In this document: positions 7,653-16,434 of the stretch, piece after piece
Layout of the letters: each line of letters opens with the position of its first letter
Numbering within the stretch: the stretch's first letter is position 1
Source: Streptomyces sp. CGMCC 4.7035
Lineage (GTDB): Bacteria; Actinomycetota; Actinomycetes; Streptomycetales; Streptomycetaceae
NCBI RefSeq assembly: GCF_031583065.1
Contig: NZ_CP134053.1
Coordinates: 6,613,001 to 6,677,000 of the forward strand
DNA length: 64,000 nucleotides
Reading direction: 5' to 3'
Notes under the pieces: generated by a model
Told to the model about the DNA's origin: nothing
The model's database searches: none
The model's input: only the letters and a program-made list of their open reading frames with translations
Position numbers and translations under genes: made by a program

Positions 7653-9587
7653 TCACTCCGCCCGCAGCACCAGTAACGCCAGATCGTCCTCCGGCGGCTT
7701 CCCCCCGAACTCGTGCACCAGCTTCCTGATCCGTTCCGCGATCAGCTGCGCGCTCAGTCCGGCGCAGCCGGCGAGCGCCGTCGCGAGGCCGTCCCCGTCG
7801 TCGAACTGGCGCGAGCCGCTGCGCCGCTCGGTCACCCCGTCCGTGACGCACAGCAGCGTGTCACCGGAACGCAGCTCGAAGGTCTCGCACGTGTACGTCG
7901 AGTCCTCCACGACCCCGAGAAGCGTCTGTGGCTGCGCCACGGGCCGTACGTCCCCGTCGGGGCCCAGCAGCAGCGGCAGCGGATGCCCGGCGGAGGCGAG
8001 CGTGCAGCGCACCCCGCCGTCGAAGGGGACCATCTCGCCGTAGAGGAGGGAGAGGAAACGGGCGTGCGGGCCGTCGTCGGCGCCCGGCACCGGCCCGCCC
8101 GCGGCGACCAATGCCCGCGCCGCCGCGTCCGCCGCCTCCGTCGCGTCGTCCAGCAGCAGCTGGTTGAGGCGGTCCAGGACGTCGGGGACCTCGTAGCCTT
8201 CGCGGGCCAGCAGTCGCAGCCAGGGCCGGGCGAGCCCGATGACGACGGCTGCCTCCGGCCCCTTGCCCTGGACGTCGCCGAGCGCGAAGCACCATCGTCC
8301 GTGGCCCGCCGGGAACAGGTCGTAGAAGTCGCCGCTCGGTCCGCCCTTGTCGCAGGGTTCGTACACGAGCGCGCTGCTCACGCCGGGGATCTCGGCGACC
8401 GCGCCGGGCAGCAGTCCGCGCTGGAGCACCCGGCTGATGGTGGCCTGGCGCGCGTACTGCCGGGCCGCCCCGATAGCCAGCGCCACCCGCCGGCTGAGGT
8501 CCTCGACGAGCCCGGTGACCTCGTCGGGGAAGCGCAGCAGCCCTGACCGTCCGATGACGAGCGTGCCCAGCGGCCGGCCGCCTGCGATCAGCCGGTAGGC
8601 CAGCGCCGCCCCGGTCGCGCCCCGCGGGCCCAGCGCCTCACCGGGCCAGGGCACGGGCACCGCCCGGGAGCGCACCGACTCGGGCAGCCGGGGCGGGTCC
8701 TTCTCCAGCACCCGGCGCAGTTCCTCGATACGGCTCTCGCTGCCGTGCCAGACGCGGGCGAGCCGCGGCCCGGCGGAGGCCGCCTCGGGCCCGCGCCAGC
8801 CGGTCGCCTCGTCCTCCAGCCAGACCGCGCACCAGTCGGCGAGCCGCGGCACGAGCAGCTGTCCGGTGAGCGCGGCGACGAGGTCCTCGTCGAGCTGCCC
8901 GGCGAGCAGGTCGGAGGCCTCGGCGAGGAAGGAGAGGGCGCCGCGGCCCCGCCACTCCCGGTCGTGGACGCCACGTCCGGGCTCGGCGAACGCGGAGAGT
9001 TCGGGGCCGAGTATCTCGGCGGCGCTCAGCCCGCGTTCCAGGGCGCTCTCGCTCGCGTACGCCTCGATCTCCTCCTCGGCGTCCAGGGCGCCGTCCAGGG
9101 GCAGCCGCGCCCAGACGGTCTTGGCGCCGGTGCGGTAGGTGATCCCCCAGGCCGTGGAGAGTGTGGAGACGAGCCGCAGACCGCGCCCGTACTCGGGTAT
9201 GCCGTAGGGGCGTTCGACGGCGTCGTCCCGTACCGCGCGCGAGGGGTGGTGGTCGGAGACCTCGATGACGACGCCGGCCGGATCGTCCTCCGCGTCCTGA
9301 AGGCGGCAGACGAGGTCGACGTCCGTGCCCGCGTGCACGACGGCGTTGGTGACGAGCTCGCTGACGACGACCACCACGTCGTCGGCCAGCCGCTCGGTGA
9401 AGGTGTCGGGCTCGGCGGCTTCGGCCCAGTCCGCGAGGGTGGCGCGCACGAACCGGCGCGCGGCGCCGGGCGCGAGCGGGCCGCCGGGCAGTGTCGTACG
9501 CACCACCGCGGGCCGGTCCGCGCCCTGCTGCGCAGGCGTATCAGGGGCACAGGAGATGGTCTCCCGTTGCGTGGGAATGGCCCCCAT
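7653..9587 (-). CDS. SpoIIE-type PP2C phosphatase with N-terminal ATPase-like and GAF domains
   Basis: This 644-residue regulator appears to combine a kinase-like and a phosphatase domain. The N-terminal part (about residues 35-160) is an RsbW/HATPase_c module with N-box VVSELVTNAVVHAG and glycine motif YGRGLRLVSTLSTAWG. A central GAF-like region (about 205-370) contains RLIAGGRPLGTLVIGRSG. The C-terminal SpoIIE/PP2C part (about 410-640) has GDFYDLFPAGHGRWCFALGD, GKGPEAAVVIGL and LLCVTDGVTERR, retaining the metal-binding Asp residues. A GGGGAG ribosome site precedes ATG 9587. It probably acts in a partner-switching circuit of anti-sigma and anti-anti-sigma factors; partner genes are not in this window. 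Confidence 0.88.
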   Translation of the reverse strand: MGAIPTQRETISCAPDTPAQQGADRPAVVRTTLPGGPLAPGAARRFVRATLADWAEAAEPDTFTERLADDVVVVVSELVTNAVVHAGTDVDLVCRLQDAEDDPAGVVIEVSDHHPSRAVRDDAVERPYGIPEYGRGLRLVSTLSTAWGITYRTGAKTVWARLPLDGALDAEEEIEAYASESALERGLSAAEILGPELSAFAEPGRGVHDREWRGRGALSFLAEASDLLAGQLDEDLVAALTGQLLVPRLADWCAVWLEDEATGWRGPEAASAGPRLARVWHGSESRIEELRRVLEKDPPRLPESVRSRAVPVPWPGEALGPRGATGAALAYRLIAGGRPLGTLVIGRSGLLRFPDEVTGLVEDLSRRVALAIGAARQYARQATISRVLQRGLLPGAVAEIPGVSSALVYEPCDKGGPSGDFYDLFPAGHGRWCFALGDVQGKGPEAAVVIGLARPWLRLLAREGYEVPDVLDRLNQLLLDDATEAADAAARALVAAGGPVPGADDGPHARFLSLLYGEMVPFDGGVRCTLASAGHPLPLLLGPDGDVRPVAQPQTLLGVVEDSTYTCETFELRSGDTLLCVTDGVTERRSGSRQFDDGDGLATALAGCAGLSAQLIAERIRKLVHEFGGKPPEDDLALLVLRAE

Positions 9588-9689
9588 GGACAGCTCCCCG
9601 AGCGGTTCGGACGAATACTCCTCTGACGATGCGGACAGAGTGACAGACCGGCCGCGCCCATAAGCACCGAGTTACCGAAGTGGGCCGCC

Positions 9690-9857
9690 ATGAGTGAGAA
9701 CACTGCTACAGATGTGGTCCAAGACGGACAGATTCGAGCAGGCGCAGAGCGAGGAGCTGAGCAGCAGGCCGGCGGCTCTGGAGAAAGAGCTGTCCGGGGA
9801 GGCGCTCCCGGACCTGGCGGACTCGTATCCCAGTCCGGGAGTTACGACGACTGGTAG
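9690..9857 (+). CDS. Possible 55-residue protein (uncertain)
   Basis: An ATG-initiated frame of 55 codons begins MSENTATDVVQDGQIRAGAE and ends SGSYDDW followed by TAG. It is polar, Gly-rich at its end and has no recognisable domain. It lies on the plus strand within a 370-bp gap between two minus-strand genes. Against it: there is no clear ribosome site, and third-position GC in this frame is only about half, whereas the overlapping plus-strand frame beginning at 9694 shows much higher third-position GC. Which frame, if either, is translated cannot be decided here. Confidence 0.3.
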   Translation: MSENTATDVVQDGQIRAGAERGAEQQAGGSGERAVRGGAPGPGGLVSQSGSYDDW

Positions 9858-9873
9858 CCGGGGGCAGCGTGCG

Positions 9874-9921
9874 TCAGGGGCGCAGCCCCTAGGGGCGCCG
9901 GGGAACTGCGCGACCAGCCGC
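9874..9921. repeat. Probable Streptomyces dispersed repeat
   Basis: The stretch contains AGGGGCGCAGCCCCTAGG, a hairpin, followed by GGGGCGCCGGGGAACTGCGC and GACCAGCC. The module GGGGAACTGCGCGACCAGCC is, by recollection, very common between genes in Streptomyces genomes. The copy here lies 37 bp beyond the end of the acyl-CoA ligase gene and may also act as its terminator through the GGGGCGCAGCCCC hairpin. Confidence 0.55.
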
Positions 9922-9957
9922 AGACGGCCCGCAGACGCCTCGCACCCCCGGGCACAC

Positions 9958-11832
9958 CTACGCTTCGCGAGTACCGGCGTACATCTCATCGATCAGATGC
10001 TTGTACTCCCGCTCCACAACCGGCCGCTTCAACTTCAGGCTCGGCGTGATCTCCCCGTGCTCGACATCGAGGTCCCGCGGCAACAGCCGGAACTTCTTGA
10101 TGGTCTGCCAGCGCTGAAGCCCCTCGTTGAGCTCCCGGACATACCCGTCGATGAGCTCGACCGTGGCCGGCGCGGCCACGACCTCCGCGTACGACTTGCC
10201 GGCCAGGCCGTTCTCCTTCGCCCACTCCAGGATGGACACCTCGTCGAGGGCGATGAGCGCGGTGCAGAAGTTCCGGTCGGCGCCGTGCACGAGGATGTTG
10301 GAGACGTACGGGCACACCGCCTTGAACTGGCCCTCGACCTCGGCGGGCGCGACGTACTTGCCGCCGGAGGTCTTGATGAGGTCCTTCTTGCGGTCGGTGA
10401 TGCGCAGGTAGCCGTCGGGCGACAGCTCGCCGATGTCACCGGTGTGGAACCAGCCGTCGCTCTCCAGCACCTCGGCGGTCTTGTCCGAAAGGCCGTGGTA
10501 GCCCTCCATGATGCCGGGGCCGCGCAGCAGGATCTCGCCGTCGTCCGCGATGCGCACCTCGCAGCCGGGCAGCGGCTTGCCGACCGTGCCGGTGCGGTAG
10601 GCCTCGCCGGGGTTGACGAAGGAGGCGGCGGAGGTCTCGGTGAGGCCGTAGCCCTCCAGGATGTGGATGCCGGCGCCGGCGAAGAAGTAGCCGATCTCGG
10701 GAGAGAGGGCGGAGGCGCCCGAGACACACGCGCGCAGGTTCCCGCCGAACGCCTCGCGGATCTTGGCGAAGACGAGCGCGTCGGCGACCTTGTGCTTGGC
10801 GCCGAGACCGAAGGGCACGGCGTGGGTGCCGGTGCGGCGGAAGTTGTCCTGCGAGACCTTGGCGTACTCGCGGGCGACCTCGGCCGCCCACTGGAAGATC
10901 TTGTACTTGGCCGCGCCACCGGCCCGTGCCTTGGCCGCGACCCCGTTGTAGACCTTCTCGAAGATGCGCGGCACGGCCGCCATGTAGGTCGGCTGCACGA
11001 CCGGCAGATTCTCGATGATCTTGTCGACGCGGCCGTCGACGGCGGTGACGTGCCCCACCTCGATCTGGCCGGAGGTGAGCACCTTGCCGAAGACGTGCGC
11101 GAGCGGCAGCCACAGGTACTGCACGTCCTCGCCGCTGATCAGCCCGGTCGCGGCGATCGCCTTCGCCATGTACGCCCAGTTGTCGTGCGGCAGGCGCACG
11201 CCCTTGGGACGGCCGGTGGTGCCGGAGGTGTAGATGAGGGTGGCGAGCTGATCCTTGGTGATCGCGCCGACCCGCTCCTTGATCAGCTGAGGGTTCTGCT
11301 CCAGATGGGCGGCACCCTGCTTCTCCAGGTCGGCGAGGGTGAGCACGCCCTCACCGGTCTCCACGCCGGTCGGGTCGATCACCACGACATGGGTCAGCTC
11401 GGGCAGCTCGGCGCGCTTCTCCTGTGCCTTGGCGAGCTGCGCGGCGTCCTCCGCGATCAGCACCCTGCTGCCGGAGTCGGAGAGGATGAACGCGGCCTCG
11501 TCGGCGTTCGTCTGCGGGTAGATCGTCGTCGTGGCCGCACCGGCGCACAGGATGCCCAGGTCTGCGAGGACCCACTCGACCCGCGTCGAGGAGGCGAGCG
11601 CCACCCGCTGCTCCGGCTGCACACCCAGCTCGATCAGCCCGGCCGCGATCGCGTAGACCCGCTCGGCGGCCTGCGCCCAGCTCAGCGACTTCCAGTCGTC
11701 CGGGCCCTGACCGGAGGCCGCGGGTACCGGGTAGCGGTATGCCTCGGCGTCCGGCGTGGCCGCCACGCGCTCCAGAAAGAGGCCCGCCACGGACGGCGGA
11801 CGGTTCTCGATCAACGTCTGTGTGTCGCTCAC
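9958..11832 (-). CDS. fadD: Long-chain fatty-acid--CoA ligase (AMP-forming)
   Basis: The 624-residue adenylate-forming enzyme activates fatty acids to acyl-CoA using ATP. The P-loop-like motif YTSGTTGRPKGV is at residues 201-212. GYGLTETSAASFVNPGEA (A5), DGWFHTGDIGELSPDGYLRI and ITDRKKDLIKTSGGKYVAP (A7-A8) follow, with the core of a FadD15/FACL-type enzyme. The final catalytic Lys motif is expected in ITPSLKLKRPVV. The start is GTG 11832 with GGAGGATGTC upstream. The gene is monocistronic as far as seen; an inverted repeat about 77 bp upstream may be its operator. Chain-length preference cannot be read from the sequence. Confidence 0.93.
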   Translation of the reverse strand: MSDTQTLIENRPPSVAGLFLERVAATPDAEAYRYPVPAASGQGPDDWKSLSWAQAAERVYAIAAGLIELGVQPEQRVALASSTRVEWVLADLGILCAGAATTTIYPQTNADEAAFILSDSGSRVLIAEDAAQLAKAQEKRAELPELTHVVVIDPTGVETGEGVLTLADLEKQGAAHLEQNPQLIKERVGAITKDQLATLIYTSGTTGRPKGVRLPHDNWAYMAKAIAATGLISGEDVQYLWLPLAHVFGKVLTSGQIEVGHVTAVDGRVDKIIENLPVVQPTYMAAVPRIFEKVYNGVAAKARAGGAAKYKIFQWAAEVAREYAKVSQDNFRRTGTHAVPFGLGAKHKVADALVFAKIREAFGGNLRACVSGASALSPEIGYFFAGAGIHILEGYGLTETSAASFVNPGEAYRTGTVGKPLPGCEVRIADDGEILLRGPGIMEGYHGLSDKTAEVLESDGWFHTGDIGELSPDGYLRITDRKKDLIKTSGGKYVAPAEVEGQFKAVCPYVSNILVHGADRNFCTALIALDEVSILEWAKENGLAGKSYAEVVAAPATVELIDGYVRELNEGLQRWQTIKKFRLLPRDLDVEHGEITPSLKLKRPVVEREYKHLIDEMYAGTREA

Positions 11833-11908
11833 GACATCCTCCGGGGCCCGCGACCTTGCGGCCGGCTCAGTGCTGCCGACTCATTGCGGCTGGCATGCGG
11901 CTGTTTTC

Positions 11909-11937
11909 ACTCGCGAGCAGTTGTTTAACTGGCGAGT
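11909..11937. promoter_or_regulatory. Inverted repeat upstream of the acyl-CoA ligase gene
   Basis: ACTCGC-GAG-CAGTT-GTTT-AACTG-GCGAGT contains outer arms ACTCGC/GCGAGT and inner arms CAGTT/AACTG; the left arm carries three extra bases. It is AT-richer than its surroundings and lies in the 294-bp gap upstream of the acyl-CoA ligase gene. The form suits a TetR-type operator, a class that often controls fatty acid genes, but the regulator is unknown and not encoded here. Confidence 0.45.
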
Positions 11938-12060
11938 AACTATCGAGCAGGGATCAGAGTAAAGGGCGACCGTCCCCGGCGTAAGGGGTCACGGCCCGCG
12001 ATCTGGTGATTCCGAGGACCCACCCGCCTTCGAACCGGTACCCTCTCCCGCTCGCATGCA

Positions 12061-12096
12061 CGGGGGCCCGCCGCGCTTTCGCACGACGGGCCCCCG
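12061..12096 (-). terminator. Hairpin downstream of lepA
   Basis: CGGGGGCCCG and CGGGCCCCCG form a perfect 10-bp stem with a 16-base loop. It lies 30 bp past the lepA stop on the minus strand and upstream of the acyl-CoA ligase promoter region, separating the two transcription units. Confidence 0.8.
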
Positions 12097-12126
12097 TTCC
12101 GACCGGTTTGCCGGCGTAACCCGTGG

Positions 12127-13995
12127 TTACTTCTTGCCCTTGGCCGACCCGGCGCTGTCGTCGCTGGACAGGACGGCGATGAAGGCCTCCTGGGGAACCT
12201 CCACGGAACCCACCATCTTCATCCGCTTCTTGCCTTCCTTCTGCTTCTCCAGCAGCTTGCGCTTACGGGAGATGTCACCGCCGTAGCACTTGGCGAGGAC
12301 GTCCTTGCGGATGGCGCGGATGGTCTCGCGGGCGATCACCCGGGAGCCGATGGCGGCCTGCACCGGCACCTCGAAGTTCTGCCGCGGGATGAGTTCCTTC
12401 AGCTTGGCGACGAGCCGGACACCGTAGGCGTACGCCTGGTCCTTGTGGGTGATCGCCGAGAAGGCGTCGACCTTGTCGCCGTGCAGCAGGATGTCCACCT
12501 TGACCAGGGAGCTGCTCTGCTCGCCGGTGGGCTCGTAGTCGAGGGACGCGTAGCCGCGGGTCTTCGACTTCAGCTGGTCGAAGAAGTCGAAGACGATCTC
12601 GGCGAGCGGGAGGGTGTAGCGGATCTCGACACGGTCCTCGGAGAGGTAGTCCATGCCGAGGAGGGTGCCGCGGCGGGTCTGGCACAGCTCCATGATCGCG
12701 CCGATGAACTCGGTGGGCGCGAGGATCGTGGCCCGTACGACCGGCTCGTACACCTCGGCGATCTTCCCCTCGGGGAACTCGCTCGGGTTGGTGACCGTGA
12801 TCTCTTCGCCGTCCTCCATGATCACGCGGTAGACCACGTTGGGCGCGGTGGCGATCAGGTCGAGCCCGAACTCGCGCTCCAGCCGCTCGCGGATCACGTC
12901 GAGGTGGAGCAGGCCGAGGAAGCCGACGCGGAAGCCGAAGCCGAGGGCGGCGGAGGTCTCCGGCTCGTAGACGAGCGCGGCGTCGTTGAGCTGGAGCTTG
13001 TCCAGGGCCTCGCGCAGGTCGGGGTAGTCGGAGCCGTCGAGCGGATACAGGCCCGAGAAGACCATCGGCTTCGGGTCCTTGTACCCGCCGAGCGCCTCCG
13101 TGGCCCCCTTGGCCTGGCTGGTGATCGTGTCACCGACCTTGGACTGGCGGACGTCCTTCACGCCGGTGATCAGGTAGCCCACCTCGCCGACGCCGAGACC
13201 GTCGGCCGGGAGCATCTCGGGCGAGTTGACGCCGATCTCCAGCAGCTCGTGGGTCGCGTTGGTGGACATCATCCTGATGCGCTCACGCTTGTTGAGCTGC
13301 CCGTCGATGACACGGACGTAGGTGACCACGCCCCGGTAGGAGTCGTACACGGAGTCGAAGATCATCGCGCGGGCGGGCGCGTCCGCGACGCCGACCGGCG
13401 CCGGAATCTGCGCGACGACCTTGTCGAGCAGCGTGTCGACGCCGACACCGGTCTTCGCGGACACCCGCAGCACGTCGTCGGGGTCGCAGCCGACGAGGTT
13501 GGCGAGCTCCTCGGCGAACTTCTCGGGCTGCGCGGCCGGCAGGTCGATCTTGTTCAGCACGGGGATGATCGTGAGGTCGTTCTCCATCGCCAGGTAGAGG
13601 TTGGCGAGAGTCTGGGCCTCGATGCCCTGGGCGGCGTCGACGAGGAGGACGGTCCCCTCGCAGGCGGCGAGCGACCGCGAGACCTCGTACGTGAAGTCGA
13701 CGTGCCCCGGGGTGTCGATCATGTTGAGGATGTGCGTGTTGCCCGGATCGTGGGTCGGGGCCCACGGCAGACGCACCGCCTGGGACTTGATCGTGATGCC
13801 GCGCTCGCGCTCGATGTCCATGCGGTCGAGGTACTGAGCGCGCATCTGCCGCTGCTCGACGACGCCGGTCAGCTGGAGCATCCGGTCGGCGAGCGTGGAC
13901 TTGCCGTGGTCGATGTGCGCGATGATGCAGAAATTGCGGATCAGAGCCGGGTCGGTACGGCTCGGCTCGGGCACATGGCTAGGGATCGCGGGCAC
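12127..13995 (-). CDS. lepA: Translation elongation factor 4 (LepA)
   Basis: The 622-residue GTPase back-translocates or remodels stalled ribosomes. The G domain begins [20 protein letters not shown] (P-loop), with switch [10 protein letters not shown] and the specificity motif NKIDLP. Domain II, EF-G-like domains ([20 protein letters not shown]) and the LepA-specific C-terminal domain ([20 protein letters not shown]) are all present. The start is GTG 13995. It is divergent from rpsT, with 232 bp between the two start codons. This lepA-rpsT-holA arrangement is typical of actinobacteria. Confidence 0.97.
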   Translation of the reverse strand: MPAIPSHVPEPSRTDPALIRNFCIIAHIDHGKSTLADRMLQLTGVVEQRQMRAQYLDRMDIERERGITIKSQAVRLPWAPTHDPGNTHILNMIDTPGHVDFTYEVSRSLAACEGTVLLVDAAQGIEAQTLANLYLAMENDLTIIPVLNKIDLPAAQPEKFAEELANLVGCDPDDVLRVSAKTGVGVDTLLDKVVAQIPAPVGVADAPARAMIFDSVYDSYRGVVTYVRVIDGQLNKRERIRMMSTNATHELLEIGVNSPEMLPADGLGVGEVGYLITGVKDVRQSKVGDTITSQAKGATEALGGYKDPKPMVFSGLYPLDGSDYPDLREALDKLQLNDAALVYEPETSAALGFGFRVGFLGLLHLDVIRERLEREFGLDLIATAPNVVYRVIMEDGEEITVTNPSEFPEGKIAEVYEPVVRATILAPTEFIGAIMELCQTRRGTLLGMDYLSEDRVEIRYTLPLAEIVFDFFDQLKSKTRGYASLDYEPTGEQSSSLVKVDILLHGDKVDAFSAITHKDQAYAYGVRLVAKLKELIPRQNFEVPVQAAIGSRVIARETIRAIRKDVLAKCYGGDISRKRKLLEKQKEGKKRMKMVGSVEVPQEAFIAVLSSDDSAGSAKGKK

Positions 13996-14227
13996 GCAGG
14001 GTCCTGATTCTTGAGGCGTCCGCAGTGTCTGCGGTCTCGGGTCGGATCGTTACGTAGCCTCCATGGTCCCACGCGCGGGAGGCTGCGACCGGTTTGGGCG
14101 GCCAGGAAGGCGGCTGGTAGCCTGGGTGGCTGTGTCTCCTGCCCTCTCAGCGCGAGGCACGTCTTCAAGAAATCATCGGCTCGGGAGACCGTCAGTCTCG
14201 CGTGCCTGAACCTGAAAAGGCTCATTC

Positions 14228-14494
14228 GTGGCGAACATCAAGTCCCAGATCAAGCGGAACAAGACGAACGAGAAGGCGCGCCTTCGCAACAAGGCCGTCA
14301 AGTCCTCGCTCAAGACCGCGATCCGCAAGGCTCGCGAGGCCGCTGCCGCGGGTGACGTCGAGAAGGCCACCGAGCTCCAGCGCGCCGCCGCGCGTGCGCT
14401 CGACAAGGCCGTCTCGAAGGGCGTCATCCACAAGAACCAGGCCGCCAACAAGAAGTCGGCGCTTGCTTCCAAGGTCGTGGCCCTCAAGGGCTGA
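14228..14494 (+). CDS. rpsT: 30S ribosomal protein S20
   Basis: The 88-residue basic protein starts [20 protein letters not shown] and ends with [19 protein letters not shown], as is typical of bacterial S20, an early-binding protein of the 30S subunit. Length is normal. The start is GTG 14228, with an AAAAGG ribosome site seven bases upstream. It is transcribed alone in the plus direction from the lepA-rpsT intergenic region and ends before a strong hairpin. Confidence 0.97.
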   Translation: MANIKSQIKRNKTNEKARLRNKAVKSSLKTAIRKAREAAAAGDVEKATELQRAAARALDKAVSKGVIHKNQAANKKSALASKVVALKG

Positions 14495-14611
14495 CACTTG
14501 ATTTGACGCCGGAGGGAACCGAGCGGGCCCTCTCTCATCCGCTCCCACCCGGCACCCCGGGCTCGTACGCGGCCTGCGTTCGCCACGCGGGTACGAGCCC
14601 ACGAGCTTGAA

Positions 14612-14662
14612 CCGAAGGCCCCGCACCCCTTCCTTCCCCAGGACGGGCCGCGGGGCCTTCGG
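14612..14662. terminator. Strong hairpin downstream of rpsT
   Basis: CCGAAGGCCCCGC pairs with GCGGGGCCTTCGG, a perfect 13-bp stem with a 25-base loop. It lies 117 bp past the rpsT stop, between convergent rpsT and holA, so it may terminate either transcript. Confidence 0.75.
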
Positions 14663-14695
14663 CGTGCGTGCGCACGTGCGGCGGCGGACGTCCCG

Positions 14696-14777
14696 ACCTC
14701 CCGTCCGGAAGGCGCACCTCACGTCCGGAAGGCGTTACCTCACGGCCAGAAGGCGCACGTCACGTCCAGAAGTCGTT
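14696..14777. repeat. Four tandem 20-21 bp repeats
   Basis: Four copies run head to tail: ACCTCCCGTCCGGAAGGCGC (14696), a 21-bp copy starting ACCTCACGTCCGG (14716), ACCTCACGGCCAGAAGGCGC (14737) and a 21-bp copy starting ACGTCACGTCCAG (14757). Lengths alternate 20, 21, 20, 21, giving a 41-bp higher-order period. They fill the gap between the rpsT terminator and the end of holA and have no coding role that I can see. Confidence 0.85.
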
Positions 14778-14828
14778 GCGCCTGGCATGGCGATCTCTCC
14801 GGCACCCTCGAAGCGAGTGGATCGCCGG

Positions 14829-15818
14829 CTATCCGCGGCCCCGGGACCGCGCCGCCCGAGCGATGATGACGACCGCCTTCTCCAGGGCGTACTCCGGGTC
14901 GTCCCCGCCGCCCTTCACCCCTGCGTCGGCCTCGGCGACCGCACGCAGCGCGACCGCCACCCCCTCCGGCGTCCAGCCCCGCATCTGCTGGCGCACCCGG
15001 TCGATCTTCCACGGCGGCATGCCCAGCTCCCGGGCCAGGTCCGCGGGACGTCCGCCGCGTGCCGACGACAGCTTTCCGATCGCCCGCACGCCCTGCGCGA
15101 GCGCACTCGTGATCATCACCGGCGCGACCCCGGTCGCCAGCGACCACCTGAGCGCCTCCAGCGCCTCGGCCGCCCGCCCCTCGACCGCCCGGTCCGCGAC
15201 CGTGAAGCTCGACGCCTCGGCCCGCCCCGTGTAGTACCGCCCGACCACCGCCTCGTCGATCGTGCCCTCGATGTCCGCGACGAGCTGCGCGACAGCGGAC
15301 GCCAGCTCCCGCAGGTCGCTCCCGATCGCGTCGACCAGCGCCTGGCACGCCTCGGGTGTCGCCGACCGCCCCTGCGCCCGGAACTCCCCGCGCACGAACG
15401 CCAGCCGGTCCGCCGGCTTCGTCATCTTGGGGCACGCCACCTCCCGCGCTCCCGCCTTGCGCGCGGCGTCGAGCAGCCCCTTGCCCTTGGCGCCGCCCGC
15501 GTGGAGCAGCACGAGGGTGATCTCCTCGGCGGGTGAGCCGAAGTACCCCTTCAGTTCCTTGATCGTGTCGGCCGACAGATCCTGCGCGTTGCGTACGACC
15601 ACGACCTTGCGCTCGGCGAAGAGCGACGGACTCGTCAGCTCGGCGAGCGTGCCGGGCTGCAACTGGTCCGGAGTCAGATCTCGTACGTCCGTGTCGGCGT
15701 CGGCGGCCCGGGCGGCAGCCACCACCTCCTGCACGGCACGGTCGAGCAGGAGGTCCTCCTGGCCCACGGCAAGGGTGACGGGGGCGAGAGGGTCGTCATT
15801 CGCGGTCTTCTTGGCCAT
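14829..15818 (-). CDS. holA: DNA polymerase III subunit delta
   Basis: The 329-residue protein is the delta subunit of the clamp loader, which opens the beta sliding clamp during replication. Recognisable parts are LVVGQ-like TLAVGQEDLLLDRAVQEVV at the N-terminus, SLFAERKVVVVRNAQDLS, LVLLHAGGAKGKGLLDAARK, and the C-terminal collar helices MPPWKIDRVRQQMRGWTPEG. Divergence from the E. coli protein is usual for actinobacteria. ATG 15818 (MAKKTANDD) was chosen for length; a GTG or ATG a few codons upstream is possible and no strong ribosome site decides it. Confidence 0.9.
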   Translation of the reverse strand: MAKKTANDDPLAPVTLAVGQEDLLLDRAVQEVVAAARAADADTDVRDLTPDQLQPGTLAELTSPSLFAERKVVVVRNAQDLSADTIKELKGYFGSPAEEITLVLLHAGGAKGKGLLDAARKAGAREVACPKMTKPADRLAFVRGEFRAQGRSATPEACQALVDAIGSDLRELASAVAQLVADIEGTIDEAVVGRYYTGRAEASSFTVADRAVEGRAAEALEALRWSLATGVAPVMITSALAQGVRAIGKLSSARGGRPADLARELGMPPWKIDRVRQQMRGWTPEGVAVALRAVAEADAGVKGGGDDPEYALEKAVVIIARAARSRGRG

Positions 15819-15904
15819 CACGCAAAGCATCCCACGCGCCACTGACAACGGGTCCTCGCGGCCGACGCAGCCACGGGCAACCGACATAGCCGCGGGCAGT
15901 CGTG

Positions 15905-15942
15905 CCTCCCCCAGTGCCTTAAGGGCCTGGGGGGGACCCCCA
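15905..15942. repeat. Dispersed repeat relative, inverted copy
   Basis: Read on the minus strand this is TGGGGGTCCCCCC, a palindromic centre around CCTTAAGG, then CTGGGGGAGG. It shares the outer GGGGGTCCCCC and GGGGGAGGCAC modules with the copy 19 bp away at 15961-15994, but has a different centre and the opposite orientation, so the two together form a large inverted repeat upstream of holA. Confidence 0.7.
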
Positions 15943-15960
15943 GGCCGGCACGGGTGGGCG

Positions 15961-15994
15961 CTGGGGGTCCCCCTGCTCGAAGAGCTTGGGGGAG
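15961..15994. repeat. Dispersed 35-bp repeat, copy 2
   Basis: CTGGGGGTCCCCC is followed by TGCTCGAAGAGC and TTGGGGGAG, differing from the copies at 2076 and 55728 by one missing C in the first C-run and the first two bases. It lies in the 274-bp gap between holA and the small gene at 16093. Confidence 0.85.
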
Positions 15995-16092
15995 GCACCC
16001 CGTAGCGCCGGGGTGCGCAACCCACCCCCGGCCGCCCGCATCCCCGGCCGCGCCCAACCAACGCGCCCCTCTTCACCCGCACCCCCGGAGGG

Positions 16093-16338
16093 TTACGGCT
16101 CCTCCCGCCAGCCGTCCCACTCCCCCGCGAACTCATCCAGCTCCCCCGCGTCGAGCCGCTCCCGCTCGTCCCGCAGCAGCACCAGCCACTGCGCGTCCTC
16201 GGCGTCGTCCTCACCGGCCAGCGCGTCCCGAACGATCCGCGGCTCCTCGTCCAGGCCGAACCGCTCCCCGAGCGCCTCCGCCGCCTCTTGCGCGGCATCG
16301 CGGTCGGGCAGCACCAGCACATGTCTCACATCGCTCAC
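16093..16338 (-). CDS. Small acidic hypothetical protein
   Basis: The 81-residue protein starts MSDVRHVLVLPDRDAAQEAA (GTG at 16338) and ends LDEFAGEWDGWREEP. It is very acidic (EEPRIVRDALAGEDDAEDAQ) with an opening beta strand HVLVLPD, which suggests a small alpha-beta fold. I do not recognise a family with a known role. A longer form starting nine codons upstream is possible; the GTG at 16338 was preferred because the predicted strand begins just after it and GGAAA lies upstream. It is on the same strand as holA, 275 bp upstream of it, and separated by repeats, so co-transcription is uncertain. Confidence 0.7.
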   Translation of the reverse strand: MSDVRHVLVLPDRDAAQEAAEALGERFGLDEEPRIVRDALAGEDDAEDAQWLVLLRDERERLDAGELDEFAGEWDGWREEP

Positions 16339-16434
16339 GGGGCCATTTTCCGCTACGCGCGACACGGCCGGCGTCCGGGTCCGTCTCGGAACGTGCAGGT
16401 CATCGGCCGGAGTCCGCCGCGTCGAGCGCCCCCC

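Noticed and set aside
14696..14777. CRISPR array in the four-copy repeat near rpsT.
   Set aside because: Units abut with no spacers, are only 20-21 bp and differ from each other; no cas genes.
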